NCBI RefSeq assembly: GCF_032854445.1
Contig: NC_088295.1
Span: 43,265,385 to 43,329,384, forward strand
DNA from: Liolophura sinensis
Lineage: Eukaryota > Mollusca > Polyplacophora > Chitonida > Chitonidae
Direction: 5' to 3'
Length of the DNA stretch: 64,000 nt
Shown here: positions 63,982 through 64,000 of the stretch, piece after piece
Layout: every line of letters starts with the position of its first letter
Position numbering within the stretch: position 1 is the stretch's first letter
Program-made: the position numbers and the translations under genes
The notes under the pieces: generated by a model
Database searches by the model: none
What the model was told of the DNA's origin: nothing
The model's input: the letters and a program-made list of their open reading frames with translations, nothing else

Positions 63982-64000
63982 AGAAAACCAAGTCCCGGGG
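63982..64000 (+). CDS. boc/cdon: Probable coding exon 9 (start only, cut by window edge)
   Basis: The segment CTATACCATTAATTACATGCAG ending at 63981 reads as a 3' splice site. Joining the phase-1 G from exon 8 to the following bases gives EKTKSRG, still open and still basic like the linker before it. Only 19 nt are visible, so this is a likely rather than proven exon. It would continue the linker toward the first FnIII domain, or toward a fifth Ig domain. Confidence 0.5.

Larger units (their letters stand above)
43481..64000 (+). other. boc/cdon: Gene span: CDON/BOC/Ihog-family Hedgehog co-receptor, 5' part
   Basis: The conceptual join of eight exons gives a continuous 421-codon frame: signal peptide (1-30), Ig1 (31-123), Ig2 (124-219), Ig3 (220-311), Ig4 (312-399) and a basic linker (400 on). 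All introns are phase 1. Family members are single-pass surface proteins that bind Hedgehog and Patched through fibronectin III domains; those would be coded beyond the right edge. The assignment rests on Ig1 with WLHKGK (CDON has a near-identical WLHNGK) and on Ig2, with GNTAV, then a Cys, NPKAK, SGNLNI and DEGVYRC in the same order and spacing as vertebrate BOC/CDON Ig2. Four Ig domains followed by a linker resemble BOC or insect Ihog more than five-Ig CDON, but a fifth Ig beyond the window cannot be excluded. Intron lengths: 9413, 258, 5260, 448, 430, 2385, 638 and 373 nt. Confidence 0.85.

Noticed and set aside
1-64000. Search for a novel defence, biosynthetic or mobile-element gene system
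   Set aside because: No transposase, reverse transcriptase, integrase or clustered multi-gene system is visible; the mobile DNA seen is non-autonomous SINE material only.

Overview
This is a eukaryotic, intron-rich, AT-rich window, most likely from a lophotrochozoan animal and probably a mollusc. No bacterial operon, CRISPR array or phage module is present. Two things point to a lophotrochozoan. One is a set of SINE-like elements sharing a 3' region (CCTCCCACCATAATGCTGGC-like, then ATTCTTGAGTACGG-like, then AACACCAATCAAATAAATAAA-like) that I know as abundant in bivalve and gastropod genomes. The other is the amount of microsatellite and minisatellite DNA.

The one gene I can build with confidence is on the + strand from about 43.5 kb to the right edge. 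It encodes the N-terminal part of a Hedgehog co-receptor of the CDON/BOC/Ihog family. Eight coding exons (43513-43603, 53017-53295, 53554-53697, 58958-59101, 59550-59717, 60148-60255, 62641-62796, 63435-63608) and the probable start of a ninth (63982-64000) join in one open frame. All introns are phase 1 with GT-AG ends. The predicted product runs to 421 residues plus the last partial exon: a signal peptide, four Ig domains and a basic linker. The fibronectin III domains, membrane segment and cytoplasmic tail expected for the family would lie to the right of the window.

From 1 to about 43.4 kb I find no convincing protein-coding gene. This part is either intergenic DNA or a long 5' UTR intron. 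It holds a 25-bp minisatellite (about 31-392), a diverged 104-bp tandem repeat (about 8757-9120), two neighbouring SINE copies (9295-9418 with a 14-bp target-site duplication; about 9476-9740), a 45-bp minisatellite (26162-26476), and many simple repeats. There is also a tentative TATA-plus-donor first exon near 21182-21376. Two short exon-like open stretches on the minus strand (28577-28739 and about 27357-27561) might be exons or remnants of another gene.

Inside the co-receptor gene the introns carry a 26-bp minisatellite (45574-45833) and three more SINE copies, all in the same orientation as the gene. Two of these end within about 25 bp of the acceptors of coding exons 1 and 4, and one starts about 140 bp after exon 7. 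Splice sites and family assignment come from reading the sequence and from recalled family motifs. No search or prediction program was run.
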